NCBI GenBank assembly: GCA_035517775.1
Contig: DATIYF010000056.1
Span: 1-24,157 of the forward strand
Direction of reading: 5' to 3'
From: DATIYF01 sp035517775
GTDB lineage: Bacteria > Acidobacteriota > Terriglobia > Terriglobales > Acidobacteriaceae
DNA: 24,157 nucleotides
Shown: positions 1 through 8,650 of the stretch, piece by piece
Numbering within the stretch: position 1 is the first letter of the stretch
Layout of the letters: each line of letters begins with the position of its first letter
Program-made: the position numbers and the translations under genes
The notes under the pieces: generated by a model
Told to the model about the DNA's origin: nothing
The model's input: the letters and a program-made list of their open reading frames with translations, nothing else
The model's database searches: none

Positions 1-2139
1 AATATGGGCTTATTGCCGGCTGCGATCTCCAGTTCCACCACATATAGCCGGTACGCTGCTGCGATTCTTGGCATCGTGACCGATTCCCAGATTGCGTATA
101 CCCGCTCGGGGAACGATCTGACCCTCAATCCGCCCCTCACGCCCGCTCAGGATAAGAGCACCATTCCTTACTACAACGTGTATTTCAGTGACAGCTGGCA
201 TATGAAACCGTCCTTGACCCTGACCTATGGTTTGGGCTGGACGCTGGAAATGCCTCCGGTGGAGGAAACCGGCAAACAGGTTGAGTTGGTAGATGAAGCG
301 GATCAGCCGATTGACCTCAAGACCTATCTGGCGCGCCGCAAGGCCGCCGCGTTGCAGGGACAGGTTTACAACCCGATCGTGGGCTATTCCCTGGTGGGAA
401 ACACCGCGAACGGGCTAAAGTATCCCTACCTCCCATTCTATGGATCATTCAGTCCGCGCATCGCGGTGGCGTGGAATCCAGATCTGGGCGACCGCCTGGG
501 TGGCAAGAACACGGTCTTTCGTGGCGGCTACGGTCGAATCTATGGCCGCCTGAACGGCGTGGATCTGGTTTTGGTGCCCCTGCTGGGCACCGGCTTGATC
601 CAGCCGGTTCAGTGCCGTCTGGCACTCAATACCAACGGTGGGCAATGCGGCCCCCAGACTCCCGACCTCAATACCGCCTTCCGCATCGGTGTTGACGGCA
701 ACACGGCGCCCTTGGCGGCAGCAAGTCCGACTCTTCCCCAACCTCTATACCCTGGCGTCAACAACGTGGCGGCAGCCGCCGGCGAGGCGCTGGATCCCCA
801 CTTCCGCCCCAACTCGGTGGACTCGTTTGACTTTACCATTCAGCACCAGTTCAATTCGAAAATCACGCTGGAAGTCGGGGCCATCAGCCGCTGGATCCAT
901 AACGAATATCAACCCATCAACATCAATGCTGTGCCGTACATGATGACGTTGGGTGGGCAGGCGTTTTCCGCTGCTTATGCCAACGTAGAAAAAGCCATGG
1001 GTTGCGCAACTTCGGCAGCGACCTGCGCGGCCAACGCTGCGGCGAGCGTGGTCCCAACAGTCGCTCCTCAGCCTTTCTTCGAGACGGCGCTGGCGGGAAC
1101 CGGCTATTGCAGCCCCGGGAACTGCACTGCGACGGTCATCAACAACGAGCTGCAGAACTTCTACAACCAGCGGGTCTGGGACCTGTGGTCTGACCTCGAC
1201 CAGGGCGGCACTGCTCCTGGCTTCAATTTCCCGCGGAGCATGTTGAACTCGCCGATTCCCGGTTCCGCCCCTTGCCCGGGATCGTCGGATCCGACGCCTT
1301 GCGGCGCCAACGGACAAATGTCAGGCGGTGTAGGAGTCAATGCCAGTATCGGCCATGGAAACTACAATGCCGGGTTCGTCTCGCTGAAGGTAGGCGATTG
1401 GCATGGAATTACCTCGCAGCATAACCTGACCTGGAGCAAGGCCCTTGGGACCGGCGCCTTTGTCCAGGCCACCAGCGAATACACTGCCAACGACCCCTTC
1501 GACCTCAACAATATGTACGGAGTCCAGGATTTCGACCGCACCTGGGTGTATAACGGCTTTCTGGTGTACGAAGCCCCATTCTTCAAGGGGCAACACGGAG
1601 TGGCCGGGCGCGTCCTGGGTGGGTGGACGTTCTCGCCGCAGTGGTCGGTGGGTAGCGGTGCGCCCATCTGGTGCAACACCAATACCGGCGGAGACTTCGT
1701 CTCAGGTGCCGGCGGACAGGAGTTTGGCGCCGGGGACGGCGAGAACTTTGTGAACAATGCCAACTGCCTGCAAACTACCAAGTATACCGGCGGCAACTCG
1801 GTACACCTCCTTGGGCCCGGCAATCCCAACCTCTTCGCTGATCCATCGGCGGTTTATGCCACTGTCCGGCCTCCGATCTTAGGCATTGACACCAGGACCG
1901 GCGGTCTGGGCCAGTTCCGCGGCCTGCCTTACTGGAATATTGACTTCGCCGTTAGAAAGAGAGTGGATATCACGGAGCGGGTGAACGCTGAGGTCAGCTT
2001 CACCTTTACCAACGTCCTCAACCACAACCAGCTCCTGGATCCGATCCTTGATATCACCAGCCCAGGTAGTTGGGGTTCAATCACGGTGCAGGGTAATATT
2101 CCTCGGCAGATGGAGTTTGGCTTCCGAGTCAGCTTCTAG
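1..2139 (+). CDS. TonB-dependent receptor, Oar-like, C-terminal part (5' end outside window)
   Basis: The frame is open from the first base, so the gene starts upstream; about 711 C-terminal residues are present. In this family an N-terminal carboxypeptidase-regulatory-like domain and plug precede an outer-membrane beta-barrel; only barrel sequence is visible here. It has alternating aromatic and polar strands, long Gly/Asn/Pro-rich loops, a late segment of the type FRGLPYWNIDFAVRKR, and the last strand EFGFRVSF ending in the terminal Phe expected for BAM-dependent assembly. Several close Cys pairs lie in loops (for example CATSAATC and CSPGNC), suggesting disulfides. The role is probably TonB-driven uptake of a large substrate such as a glycan or peptide; the substrate cannot be read from sequence. 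It is transcribed convergently with the operon on the other strand and is followed by a strong terminator. The ATG at position 4 is probably internal, not the start. Confidence 0.85.
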   Translation, partial: NMGLLPAAISSSTTYSRYAAAILGIVTDSQIAYTRSGNDLTLNPPLTPAQDKSTIPYYNVYFSDSWHMKPSLTLTYGLGWTLEMPPVEETGKQVELVDEADQPIDLKTYLARRKAAALQGQVYNPIVGYSLVGNTANGLKYPYLPFYGSFSPRIAVAWNPDLGDRLGGKNTVFRGGYGRIYGRLNGVDLVLVPLLGTGLIQPVQCRLALNTNGGQCGPQTPDLNTAFRIGVDGNTAPLAAASPTLPQPLYPGVNNVAAAAGEALDPHFRPNSVDSFDFTIQHQFNSKITLEVGAISRWIHNEYQPININAVPYMMTLGGQAFSAAYANVEKAMGCATSAATCAANAAASVVPTVAPQPFFETALAGTGYCSPGNCTATVINNELQNFYNQRVWDLWSDLDQGGTAPGFNFPRSMLNSPIPGSAPCPGSSDPTPCGANGQMSGGVGVNASIGHGNYNAGFVSLKVGDWHGITSQHNLTWSKALGTGAFVQATSEYTANDPFDLNNMYGVQDFDRTWVYNGFLVYEAPFFKGQHGVAGRVLGGWTFSPQWSVGSGAPIWCNTNTGGDFVSGAGGQEFGAGDGENFVNNANCLQTTKYTGGNSVHLLGPGNPNLFADPSAVYATVRPPILGIDTRTGGLGQFRGLPYWNIDFAVRKRVDITERVNAEVSFTFTNVLNHNQLLDPILDITSPGSWGSITVQGNIPRQMEFGFRVSF

Positions 2140-2153
2140 TAAATGCGATTACC

Positions 2154-2191
2154 GCCCGGAGGCAGGCAACTGCATCCGGGCTTTTTCTTTT
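2154..2191 (+). terminator. Rho-independent terminator after the TonB-dependent receptor
   Basis: A perfect 7-bp stem GCCCGGA / TCCGGGC (2154-2160 and 2175-2181) with a 14-nt loop is followed at once by TTTTTCTTTT. It starts 14 nt after the receptor stop codon, the classical arrangement. On the opposite strand there is no U-tract, so it should act mainly on the plus strand. Confidence 0.85.
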
Positions 2192-2210
2192 GGTGGGAAG
2201 GGAGTCTGCG

Positions 2211-2993
2211 TCACCGGGTGTCTAAACTGTACGGTTTATCCAGCCTGCCGAGGGCTGCCTTCAGTTCCTCCGGCTTGAACCCGAAGGGCCCGGGCTTGCT
2301 CTTGTAGGCCACGCGGCCGTGGGCATCTATCAGGTACATGCGATCGGGCCAGCCGGTATAGGCCTTCTCCACCCTGTTCTCGAATCCATCAATAAGGGCG
2401 GGGAACTTAATGCCCAGCTTGCGCACGCAGGTTCCGGCGATCTCTTCCCGCCCGGCTTCATCTTTGGGGCTGGCGAAGACTACCTTGTCTTTGATGTTGC
2501 TTTCCATCTGCCAGACATCGCTGGGATGCGCCTCCAGGATGTAAACCGCATAAAACGCCACGCGATTGCCGTATTGCTCGTAGAGTTTATTGAGGGCGAG
2601 AACCTCCCGCCGGAAAGGCGGTCAAGTGTAACTGCCGAACACGAGCACAACCGGCTGGTGCGCGGTGAGAGCGGCGAGTTCCACCGTGCCGCTCTTATCC
2701 TGCTTCATGAGCGTAAAATCGGGGGCCGGATCGCCGATCCGGAGATAGCCGGCTCGGGCATGGGTCCACAAAGTCTCAAAAGGGAAGAGCAGGAACACCA
2801 CCGGCCCCGGCATGTGCGACATCACCCGCCCGAAGACCTCCGGCGGCTGCTTCATGGCGTGCCAAATGTAGCCGGCAAACGAGGCGTAGCCGATCACCAC
2901 GATCGCCACGAGGATGAACAGCCAGCGGCGCTGCGAGCGGCTGAGGCTTGGCATGACCGACAGGATAGCATTCCGGGCAGCCATCGCCGCCAT
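2211..2993 (-). CDS. Membrane-anchored iodothyronine-deiodinase-like selenoprotein (in-frame UGA = Sec124)
   Basis: Two minus-strand reading frames, 2993-2622 and the region ending at 2211, are in the same phase and separated only by a TGA at 2624-2622. Reading TGA as selenocysteine gives 260 residues. Order: short N-terminus, one hydrophobic helix (about residues 23-44, cytoplasmic-to-periplasmic anchor), then a thioredoxin-fold redoxin domain beginning GDPAPDF (about 87-93). The active site reads FGSYT-U-PPF at residues 119-127, matching FGSCT-U-PSF of vertebrate deiodinases. YILEAHPSDVW (151-161) matches the deiodinase segment YIEEAHASDGW, including the His and Trp known to matter there. 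A GPFGF segment near the C-terminus is also family-like. Known homologues reduce C-I bonds or act as thiol/selenol redox enzymes; the bacterial substrate is unknown. The start is the ATG at 2993; no good Shine-Dalgarno is visible, and Met4 or Met14 are alternatives. It lies about 40 nt after ylxP, apparently as the last gene of that operon. The alternative, a stop-codon pseudogene, is disfavoured by the intact frame on both sides and the SECIS. Confidence 0.88.
2595..2624 (-). promoter_or_regulatory. Bacterial SECIS element (UGA plus stem-loop)
   Basis: After UGA (2624-2622) come 10 nt, then a 7-bp stem GGCGGGA (2611-2605) / UCUCGCC (2601-2595), with one G-U pair, closing the apical loop GGU (2604-2602). 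The loop begins 17 nt after the UGA and its first base is G. Both agree with the published bacterial SECIS rules: loop G in the first two positions and about 16-37 nt spacing. The top A-GGU-U resembles the loop of E. coli fdhF. It would recruit SelB with Sec-tRNA. selA, selB, selC and selD are not in this window. Confidence 0.8.
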
Positions 2994-3034
2994 GAGGAGT
3001 ACGAAGGCTCACGAAGGAAAACCCAGGTACTGGT

Positions 3035-3322
3035 TTACAAGAATTCCAGGAACGAGTCCGCCACCTCGGCGCCGCCGTTATTGGCGACCCGGACCGCATG
3101 ACGTTCCACGTTTTTCATCAGGCCATCCAGATAGTCCCGCGAGTCAGAGACGCTCACCACTCCCAGCGTGGCCTGGTTCCACAACCCGTTCGCGTCCAGC
3201 TCCGCGACGGCTATGTTGAACTTGGCGCGCAGGCGGTCTTTCAGGCTGCGCACCACCTGGCGTTTGTCTTTCAGAGATTGTGCGTGCTCAATACGCAATT
3301 CAAGGGTAAGGAAGGCAATCAT
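3035..3322 (-). CDS. ylxP: YlxP/DUF503 family protein
   Basis: This is a 95-residue protein of the small DUF503 (YlxP) family, typically encoded next to infB and rbfA. The start MIAFLTLELRIEHAQSLKDK followed by RQVVRSLKDRLRAKFNIAVAE matches the family N-terminus, so the ATG at 3322 is preferred over an upstream in-frame GTG at 3352. The remainder (ANGLWNQATLGVVSVSD..) is the conserved second half, giving a near-complete family length. The function is uncertain; association with ribosome maturation or translation is inferred from context. It follows infB after about 120 nt of spacer containing seven-base repeats, and precedes the selenoprotein gene. rbfA and truB, often found next to it, are absent here. 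Confidence 0.85.
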   Translation of the reverse strand: MIAFLTLELRIEHAQSLKDKRQVVRSLKDRLRAKFNIAVAELDANGLWNQATLGVVSVSDSRDYLDGLMKNVERHAVRVANNGGAEVADSFLEFL

Positions 3323-3417
3323 GTGGGCTGCCGGCTCCCAGCCGTTGGGCACGCTCTTGGGCTCGCGCGGAAGCGGTTGACCAGGCTGCGGAACCCCCCG
3401 CCGCAGGAAGCGCCCCC

Positions 3418-3446
3418 CTAAGCTGAGAGCTAAGAGCTGAAAGCTC
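3418..3446 (-). repeat. Degenerate heptamer tandem repeat after infB
   Basis: Reading the minus strand, the spacer begins within the infB stop codon and runs AGCTTTC-AGCTCTT-AGCTCTC-AGCTTAG: four near-copies of a 7-base unit. It is one of several such stretches in spacers of this window. Confidence 0.7.
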
Positions 3447-6307
3447 TATACCATCACTTCCGCGGCCACGCGCTCGGTCACGAAGGCCTCGATGACGTCG
3501 CCCACTTTGATGTCGCCGTAGTTGGCGATAGCGATGCCGCACTCCATGCCGTTGCGCACTTCATTGGCATCATCTTTGAAGCGCCGCAGTGAGCCGATCT
3601 TGCCTTTGAAGATCACCACGTTATCGCGCAGCAAGCGCACTTCCGAGTCGCGCTTGATTAGGCCGTCGGCCACCCGGCAACCGGCCACGGTGCCAACTTT
3701 GGGGATGCGGAAGGTCTCCAGCACCTCGGCGCGGCCCTGGTAGGTTTCCTTGATCGTGGGCTCGAGCAGGCCGCTCATAGCGCGCTTGATCTCATCCTGC
3801 AGTTCGTAAATGATCGAGTGCAGGCGGATGTCCACTTTCTCCTGCTCGGCCAGTTCCTGGGCCTTGCGCTCCGGGCGCACGTTGAAGCCGATGATGATGG
3901 CGTTCGACGCCGAGGCCAGCAGCACGTCGCTTTCGGTGATGGCGCCCACGCCCGAGCGCAACACCTTCAGCCGGACCTTGTCGTTCGAGAGCTTGCCCAG
4001 CAGGTCGCTCAACACCTCCACCGAGCCCTGCACGTCTCCCTTGAGAATGATGTTGAGCTCCTTGATGCCCGCGCTCTTGATCTGCTCCGCCAGGCCTTCC
4101 AGGGAAACTCGCGAACTCTTGGCCAGGGTGGCCTCGCGCGCCTTCTGCTCGCGATATTCAGAGATGCCGCGCGCCTTGTCGCGGTCCACCACCACCACGA
4201 ACTGATCGCCCGCCTGGGGCAAGCCTTCCATGCCCAGGATCTCCACCGGAGTGGAAGGCGGAGCTTCCTGCAGCTGCGCGCCGCGGTCGTCGAGCATGGC
4301 GCGCACTTTGCCGTACACGTTGCCCACAACGAAATTATCGCTGGTGTGCAAGGTTCCGTTCTGCACCAGAACTGTGGCCACAGGGCCGCGTCCGCGGTCG
4401 AGTTTGGCCTCGAGCACCACGCCCGTAGCCGGACGGTCGGGCGTGGCTTTCAGCTCCTGCAGATCAGCCACCAGGCAGATCATCTCCATCAGCAGATTCA
4501 GATTGGTCTTCTGCTTGGCCGAAACATCTACAAACACGGTGGTACCGCCCCAGTCTTCCGGCAGCAGGCCGCGGTCGGCGAGCTGCTTCTTGACCCGGTC
4601 GGGCAGGGCATCGGGCTTGTCAATCTTGTTCACGGCCACAATGATCGGTACCTCGGCCGCATGAGCGTGATCAATGGCCTCGAGCGTCTGCGGCATTACG
4701 CCATCATCGGCCGCCACCACCAGCACCACGATGTCGGTGGCCTTGGCGCCGCGCGCGCGCATGCGGGTGAAGGCTTCGTGGCCGGGGGTATCGAGAAATA
4801 CGATCTGGCGTCCGTAGGCGGGCGAGTCAGTGTCCTGAATTGCGACCTTGTAGGCGCCAATGTGCTGGGTAATGCCGCCGGCTTCGCCCTCGGCGACATT
4901 GGTCGAGCGAATCGAATCGAGCAGCGTGGTTTTGCCATGGTCCACGTGGCCCATGATGGTGACTACCGGCGGGCGCGGCACCGCTTCCGAGGCTGCGCCT
5001 TCTTCGCCGGCGGCCGCTTCGGAAATATCTTTCGCCGCCTGCTCTTCGAAGCTGATGACGTTGGTCTCTGCTCCGAAAAAGCGGGCCATCTCGCTGGCCA
5101 GTTCAGCGTCGAGGGTCTGGTTGATGGTGGCGAAGACACCCTTGGCCAGCAGCCGCGCGATCAGGTCCTTGGCGCGGATGTCGAGTTTTTCGGCAAGGTC
5201 CTTGACGCTGATGCCCTCCGTGATGGTAATGCTGCGCGTAATCGGCATCGGCTCGCTGGGCAGCACCATGCGCGGTGGCGGCGTGTAGCCCTTCATCGGG
5301 CCTTCTTTTATGCCCCGCGGCACGTAGCGCTGGCCGGGCCGCCGTGCCGGAGCACCGGGACGGCTGCCGGGGCGCGCCGGACCCGGAGGAGGCAAGCCGG
5401 GACCGACTCCGAGCGGGCGCGCGCCGGTGGGGGACTGGCGCGTGGGATGCATGGGCCGCCGCTCGCCGGGACGCAGAGGCGGGCGAGGCGTGGGCGCCGC
5501 CGGACGCGGCCGCTGGAATATTGGCTGGCCGGGGACGGGACGGCCGGGCACAGAACGCCCTTGCATCGGGCGGGCCGCCGAGGTGCTCGGAGATGGCGCG
5601 CCGGAAGAAGCCGCTGGGGCGCTGGGCCGAATGGGTGCTTTGTACACCGGGCGCGGGCCGGTTTGCGGCATGATCACGCGCGGAGCCGGAGAGCTGGGCG
5701 CGGCCGGGGCCGCCGGTCTGGCCGCGACCGGCGCCGGAGTGACCGAGGCCGCCGGCGGAGCTGCCGCCGGAGGCGGTGCGGGGCGCTGAATTACGGGCGC
5801 TGCCGGCGGAGCGGCGCTCACCGGCGGTGGCGCCAAAGGCGCCGGGGCTGACACCGCCGGCTTGACGGGCGCAGCCGGCGCCGGCGGCCTCGGCGGAGAG
5901 GCCGCCGCAGGCTTAACCGGCGGCGGCACAGCCGCAGGCGCAGGCTTGGTTTGAACTGGCGCGGGTGGAGGCGCGGCCGGGCGCGGAGGCGCGGGCGGCG
6001 TGGCTGGCGCCTGAGCCTGCGGCTTGCGCAATAGGTTCAGAACATCGCCCGGCTTGGAAATGTGTGAGAGATCTACCTTGGTCTTGATTTCAGAGCCACT
6101 CTCGCCGCGGCCCGCGCGCGTGGACTTGGCAGCCTGCGCCTCGCCGGTCTTGCGGAAATGCTCCCGCACCTTCTCGGCTTCGTGGTCTTCCAGTGAACTG
6201 GAGTGCGTCTTCTTTTCCGTGACTCCGACTTCAGCCAGCACATCGAGAATCGCCTTGCTCTTGACTTCCAGTTCTCTGGCCAGATCGTTGATTCGAATCT
6301 TACTCAT
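3446..6307 (-). CDS. infB: Translation initiation factor IF-2
   Basis: This 953-residue GTPase delivers initiator tRNA to the 30S subunit and promotes 70S joining. An IF2_N helical domain lies at the start (MSKIRINDLARELEVKSKAI..), followed by a long low-complexity linker of about 250 residues rich in Pro and Ala (about 95-345), then a second IF2_N-like domain (about 355-410). The G domain has the P-loop GHVDHGKT at 453-460, DTPGH at 506-510 and NKID at 560-563. Domains II to IV follow, with the C-terminal fMet-tRNA-binding domain ending GDVIEAFVTERVAAEVMV. The length is above the E. coli protein because of the linker. ATG start at 6307. It lies 79 nt after nusA and upstream of ylxP, the conserved nusA-infB arrangement. 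Confidence 0.98.
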   Translation of the reverse strand: MSKIRINDLARELEVKSKAILDVLAEVGVTEKKTHSSSLEDHEAEKVREHFRKTGEAQAAKSTRAGRGESGSEIKTKVDLSHISKPGDVLNLLRKPQAQAPATPPAPPRPAAPPPAPVQTKPAPAAVPPPVKPAAASPPRPPAPAAPVKPAVSAPAPLAPPPVSAAPPAAPVIQRPAPPPAAAPPAASVTPAPVAARPAAPAAPSSPAPRVIMPQTGPRPVYKAPIRPSAPAASSGAPSPSTSAARPMQGRSVPGRPVPGQPIFQRPRPAAPTPRPPLRPGERRPMHPTRQSPTGARPLGVGPGLPPPGPARPGSRPGAPARRPGQRYVPRGIKEGPMKGYTPPPRMVLPSEPMPITRSITITEGISVKDLAEKLDIRAKDLIARLLAKGVFATINQTLDAELASEMARFFGAETNVISFEEQAAKDISEAAAGEEGAASEAVPRPPVVTIMGHVDHGKTTLLDSIRSTNVAEGEAGGITQHIGAYKVAIQDTDSPAYGRQIVFLDTPGHEAFTRMRARGAKATDIVVLVVAADDGVMPQTLEAIDHAHAAEVPIIVAVNKIDKPDALPDRVKKQLADRGLLPEDWGGTTVFVDVSAKQKTNLNLLMEMICLVADLQELKATPDRPATGVVLEAKLDRGRGPVATVLVQNGTLHTSDNFVVGNVYGKVRAMLDDRGAQLQEAPPSTPVEILGMEGLPQAGDQFVVVVDRDKARGISEYREQKAREATLAKSSRVSLEGLAEQIKSAGIKELNIILKGDVQGSVEVLSDLLGKLSNDKVRLKVLRSGVGAITESDVLLASASNAIIIGFNVRPERKAQELAEQEKVDIRLHSIIYELQDEIKRAMSGLLEPTIKETYQGRAEVLETFRIPKVGTVAGCRVADGLIKRDSEVRLLRDNVVIFKGKIGSLRRFKDDANEVRNGMECGIAIANYGDIKVGDVIEAFVTERVAAEVMV

Positions 6308-6386
6308 CCGCCCTTCCGTGCCTCCGCTCTCCCGCTAAGTCTTCATGTCAACCTCACGGTGTCTGTGTGCGCCTTACTGCGAAACC

Positions 6387-7919
6387 CTACTTGTCGTCCT
6401 CGGCGGCTGCCGGTTCTTCGGGCTCGCCAGTGCTCTCGGTGGAGGCTGCCTCTTCCTCGGCAGCCGTTAAAGCCGTCTCCCCGGCAGCTGGATCGCCCTC
6501 TGCGGAGACTGGAGTCTCCTCTGCGGGCGCCGCTTCTTCGGCCGCCTGCTGCGGCTCTTCTGTCGCTTCAGCTGCTGGCGCTTCCGCCGCCGCTTCCGGC
6601 TCCTCCGCGGCTGCTTCGGCAGCCTCGGCCGCGCCGCCGCCCTCCAGGTTGGAGAAGTAATTATTCACCGCCAGGCTTATTTTTTCCACCGTCTTGGGCC
6701 CGATTCCCTCGATCGCCTCCAACTGCTCCGGCGTCATGTCAGCCAGTGCTTCCACCGTGCTGATGCCGGCCGCGCTCAACTTCTCGATCAGGCCCTCACC
6801 CAGCCCGGCAACGCTCTCCAGCGGAGTAGCCGTAGGCGCAACCAGCGCCGACATCTGCTGCTCCACCTCCTGCCGCTTTTCTTCTTCGCTCTTGATGTCA
6901 ATCTTCCAGCCCAGCAGCTTGGCCGCCAGGCGGACGTTCTGTCCCTTCTTGCCGATGGCCAGGGAAAGCTGGCTGTCATCCACTACTACTTCGAGGTGCT
7001 TTTCACCTTGATCGAGCACCGTGACCCGGCTCACTTTGGCCGGCTGCAGCGCCTTTTCCGCGAAGGTCACCGCATCTTCGTGGTACTCGATAATGTCAAT
7101 CTTTTCCCCGCGCAGCTCGCGGATGATGGATTGCACCCGCATGCCCTTCATGCCCACGCAGGCGCCCACCGCATCAACGTCTTTATCTTTCGACATGACT
7201 GCGATCTTGGTGCGCTCCCCGGCCTCGCGGGCAATGGCGCGAATCACCACCGTGCCGTCGTAGATTTCCGGAACTTCCGTCTGGAACAGGTGCTGCACCA
7301 GTTCCGGCGCGGCCCGCGATACCACCACTGCCGGCCCCTTCGAGGCTTTTTCCACCCGCGCAATCACCACCCGCACGCGCTCGCCCATGGCGAACGACTC
7401 CAGCCGCGACTGCTCCTTGCGCGGCATGCGCGCTTCCGCCTTGCCGATATCGAAGATCACGTCCGGGCCTTCGATGCGCTTCACCGTGGCGTTCACGATC
7501 TCGCCCACCCGCCCGATGTACTCGTTGTAAACCGTATCGCGCTCCGCCTCGCGCACCTTCTGGAAGATCACCTGCTTGGCCAGTTGCGCCGCAATGCGCC
7601 CCAGAATGCCCTCGGTGGGCTTCGGAATACGCATCTCCCCGCCCACTTCCAGGCTGGGGTCCACTTTGCGCGCCTCTTCCAGCGTCACCTGCAGCAGCGG
7701 GTCTTCTACCTGCTCCGGGCTTTCCACCACCGTCCGCACCGCAAAAGCGCTGATCTTGCCGCTCTCTTTATCCAGCTCAGCGCGCAGATTTTCCTGGGTC
7801 TTGTAGTACTTGCGCGTGGCCACCACAATCGCGTCTTCCACCGCGTTGACTACAATTTGCGGATCAATGCCCTTTTCTTTGCTCAGAGCATCAATCGTGT
7901 TGTAGAGCTCGCTTGGCAT
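6387..7919 (-). CDS. nusA: Transcription termination/antitermination factor NusA
   Basis: This 510-residue protein binds RNA polymerase and nascent RNA to modulate pausing, termination and antitermination. The NusA N-terminal domain begins MPSELYNTIDALSKEKGIDP and runs to about 125. An S1 domain follows (about 130-200, VGEIVNATVKRIEGPDVIFDIG). KH1 carries the GMKG loop (near 253) and KH2 carries IGKKGQNVRLAAKLLGW (near 325). A helix-hairpin-helix segment (VAGLGEGLIEKLSAAGISTVEAL..IEGIGPKTVEKIS) is at about 365-425. The last 80 residues are an Ala/Glu-rich acidic tail. E. coli has acidic repeats in this place, whereas many Gram-positive NusA proteins stop earlier. It sits between rimP (132-nt spacer) and infB. 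The ATG at 7919 agrees with the family start. Confidence 0.97.
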   Translation of the reverse strand: MPSELYNTIDALSKEKGIDPQIVVNAVEDAIVVATRKYYKTQENLRAELDKESGKISAFAVRTVVESPEQVEDPLLQVTLEEARKVDPSLEVGGEMRIPKPTEGILGRIAAQLAKQVIFQKVREAERDTVYNEYIGRVGEIVNATVKRIEGPDVIFDIGKAEARMPRKEQSRLESFAMGERVRVVIARVEKASKGPAVVVSRAAPELVQHLFQTEVPEIYDGTVVIRAIAREAGERTKIAVMSKDKDVDAVGACVGMKGMRVQSIIRELRGEKIDIIEYHEDAVTFAEKALQPAKVSRVTVLDQGEKHLEVVVDDSQLSLAIGKKGQNVRLAAKLLGWKIDIKSEEEKRQEVEQQMSALVAPTATPLESVAGLGEGLIEKLSAAGISTVEALADMTPEQLEAIEGIGPKTVEKISLAVNNYFSNLEGGGAAEAAEAAAEEPEAAAEAPAAEATEEPQQAAEEAAPAEETPVSAEGDPAAGETALTAAEEEAASTESTGEPEEPAAAEDDK

Positions 7920-7947
7920 AGGAAAACCACTTGCAAATCTGATGCTC

Positions 7948-8037
7948 GGGTAATTTTGTAATATGAAAACTGGAGAAACTGACCCAGCGCTCCGTCCCGA
8001 ATCACCCTCCGGAAGCTCTCAGATTACAAAATTGCCC
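7948..8037. repeat. Imperfect 15-bp inverted repeat in the rimP-nusA spacer
   Basis: GGGTAATTTTGTAAT at 7948-7962 and ATTACAAAATTGCCC at 8023-8037 are complementary except for one position. They are separated by 60 nt and flank most of the 132-nt spacer, with further AT-rich partial copies (CAATTACCAAATT) beside rimP. Folded in RNA, this would form a stem between rimP and nusA. It could equally be a relic of a repeat element. Confidence 0.55.
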
Positions 8038-8051
8038 AATTACCAAATTCC

Positions 8052-8600
8052 CTAGATCTCCGGCACCAGATTGGCCTTCTCCACGTTGGCCAATTCAATG
8101 TCCAGCTTCTGCGCCGGCTGGCTGCCGTCTTTTTGCTTCTTCTGGACCGCGCCCAGCTCAAGCGTCAGGCGGCCGCCGCTAAAGCGCCGCAGCCTGCCTT
8201 CAAAGTGGCGATTACCGTTCACCGGTTGCCGGGTGGTGAGCTTCACCAGGCTTCCGGTGAAGCGCTCATAGTCTCCCGGCCGAACCAGTTTGCGGTCCAG
8301 TCCCGGCGAAGAAACCTCCAGCACATACGACCCGCCGGGCACCACCTCCTCAACGTCGAGAATGGTTCCCACTTCGCGACTCAGGTTGGCGCAGTCCTCG
8401 TGCGTGACCCCGCCGTACTGGTCCGTTAGCCCGGCGTGCGCTTCCGCCGCCTGGGCGCCACCAACTGCGGTCCTGTCAATGACAATGCGCAGCCGGCGGG
8501 AGTTGCCCCCGCCGCGCATCTCCACATCTAGCACTTCCAGCCCGCTCGAGGCCGCTACCCGCTCCGCGATCTCCCGCACTTTGTCAATCTCAAGTGCCAT
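8052..8600 (-). CDS. rimP: Ribosome maturation factor RimP
   Basis: This 182-residue protein is needed for late 30S subunit assembly in characterised bacteria. The N-terminal alpha/beta domain begins MALEIDKVREIAERVAASSGLEVLDVEMRG and contains LRIVIDR. The central signature is VTHEDCANLSREVGTILDVEE, with SYVLEVSSPGLDRKL following at about residues 95-110; the C-terminal SH3-like barrel then starts (ERFTGSLVKLTT). Between RIVIDR and VTHEDC there is an insertion of about 18 residues rich in Ala and Gly compared with the usual short IDKPGG turn. It is the first gene of the rimP-nusA-infB cluster. A 112-nt leader with a terminator-like hairpin precedes it. ATG start at 8600. Confidence 0.95.
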   Translation of the reverse strand: MALEIDKVREIAERVAASSGLEVLDVEMRGGGNSRRLRIVIDRTAVGGAQAAEAHAGLTDQYGGVTHEDCANLSREVGTILDVEEVVPGGSYVLEVSSPGLDRKLVRPGDYERFTGSLVKLTTRQPVNGNRHFEGRLRRFSGGRLTLELGAVQKKQKDGSQPAQKLDIELANVEKANLVPEI

Positions 8601-8650
8601 GTAGCCAATGACTTAGCAGGCTGTGGCGCAGTCCAAGGCGAACCCGAAAC

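Noticed and set aside
2622..2624. In-frame TGA read as a nonsense mutation making a pseudogene
   Set aside because: The coding pattern continues intact for 136 codons, the TGA sits at the known Sec position of the family, and a well-formed SECIS follows.
3818..5851. Long 677-codon plus-strand frame opposite infB
   Set aside because: It is antisense to a certain gene in a high-GC region, has His/Arg/Gly-rich meaningless composition, and shows no start signal.
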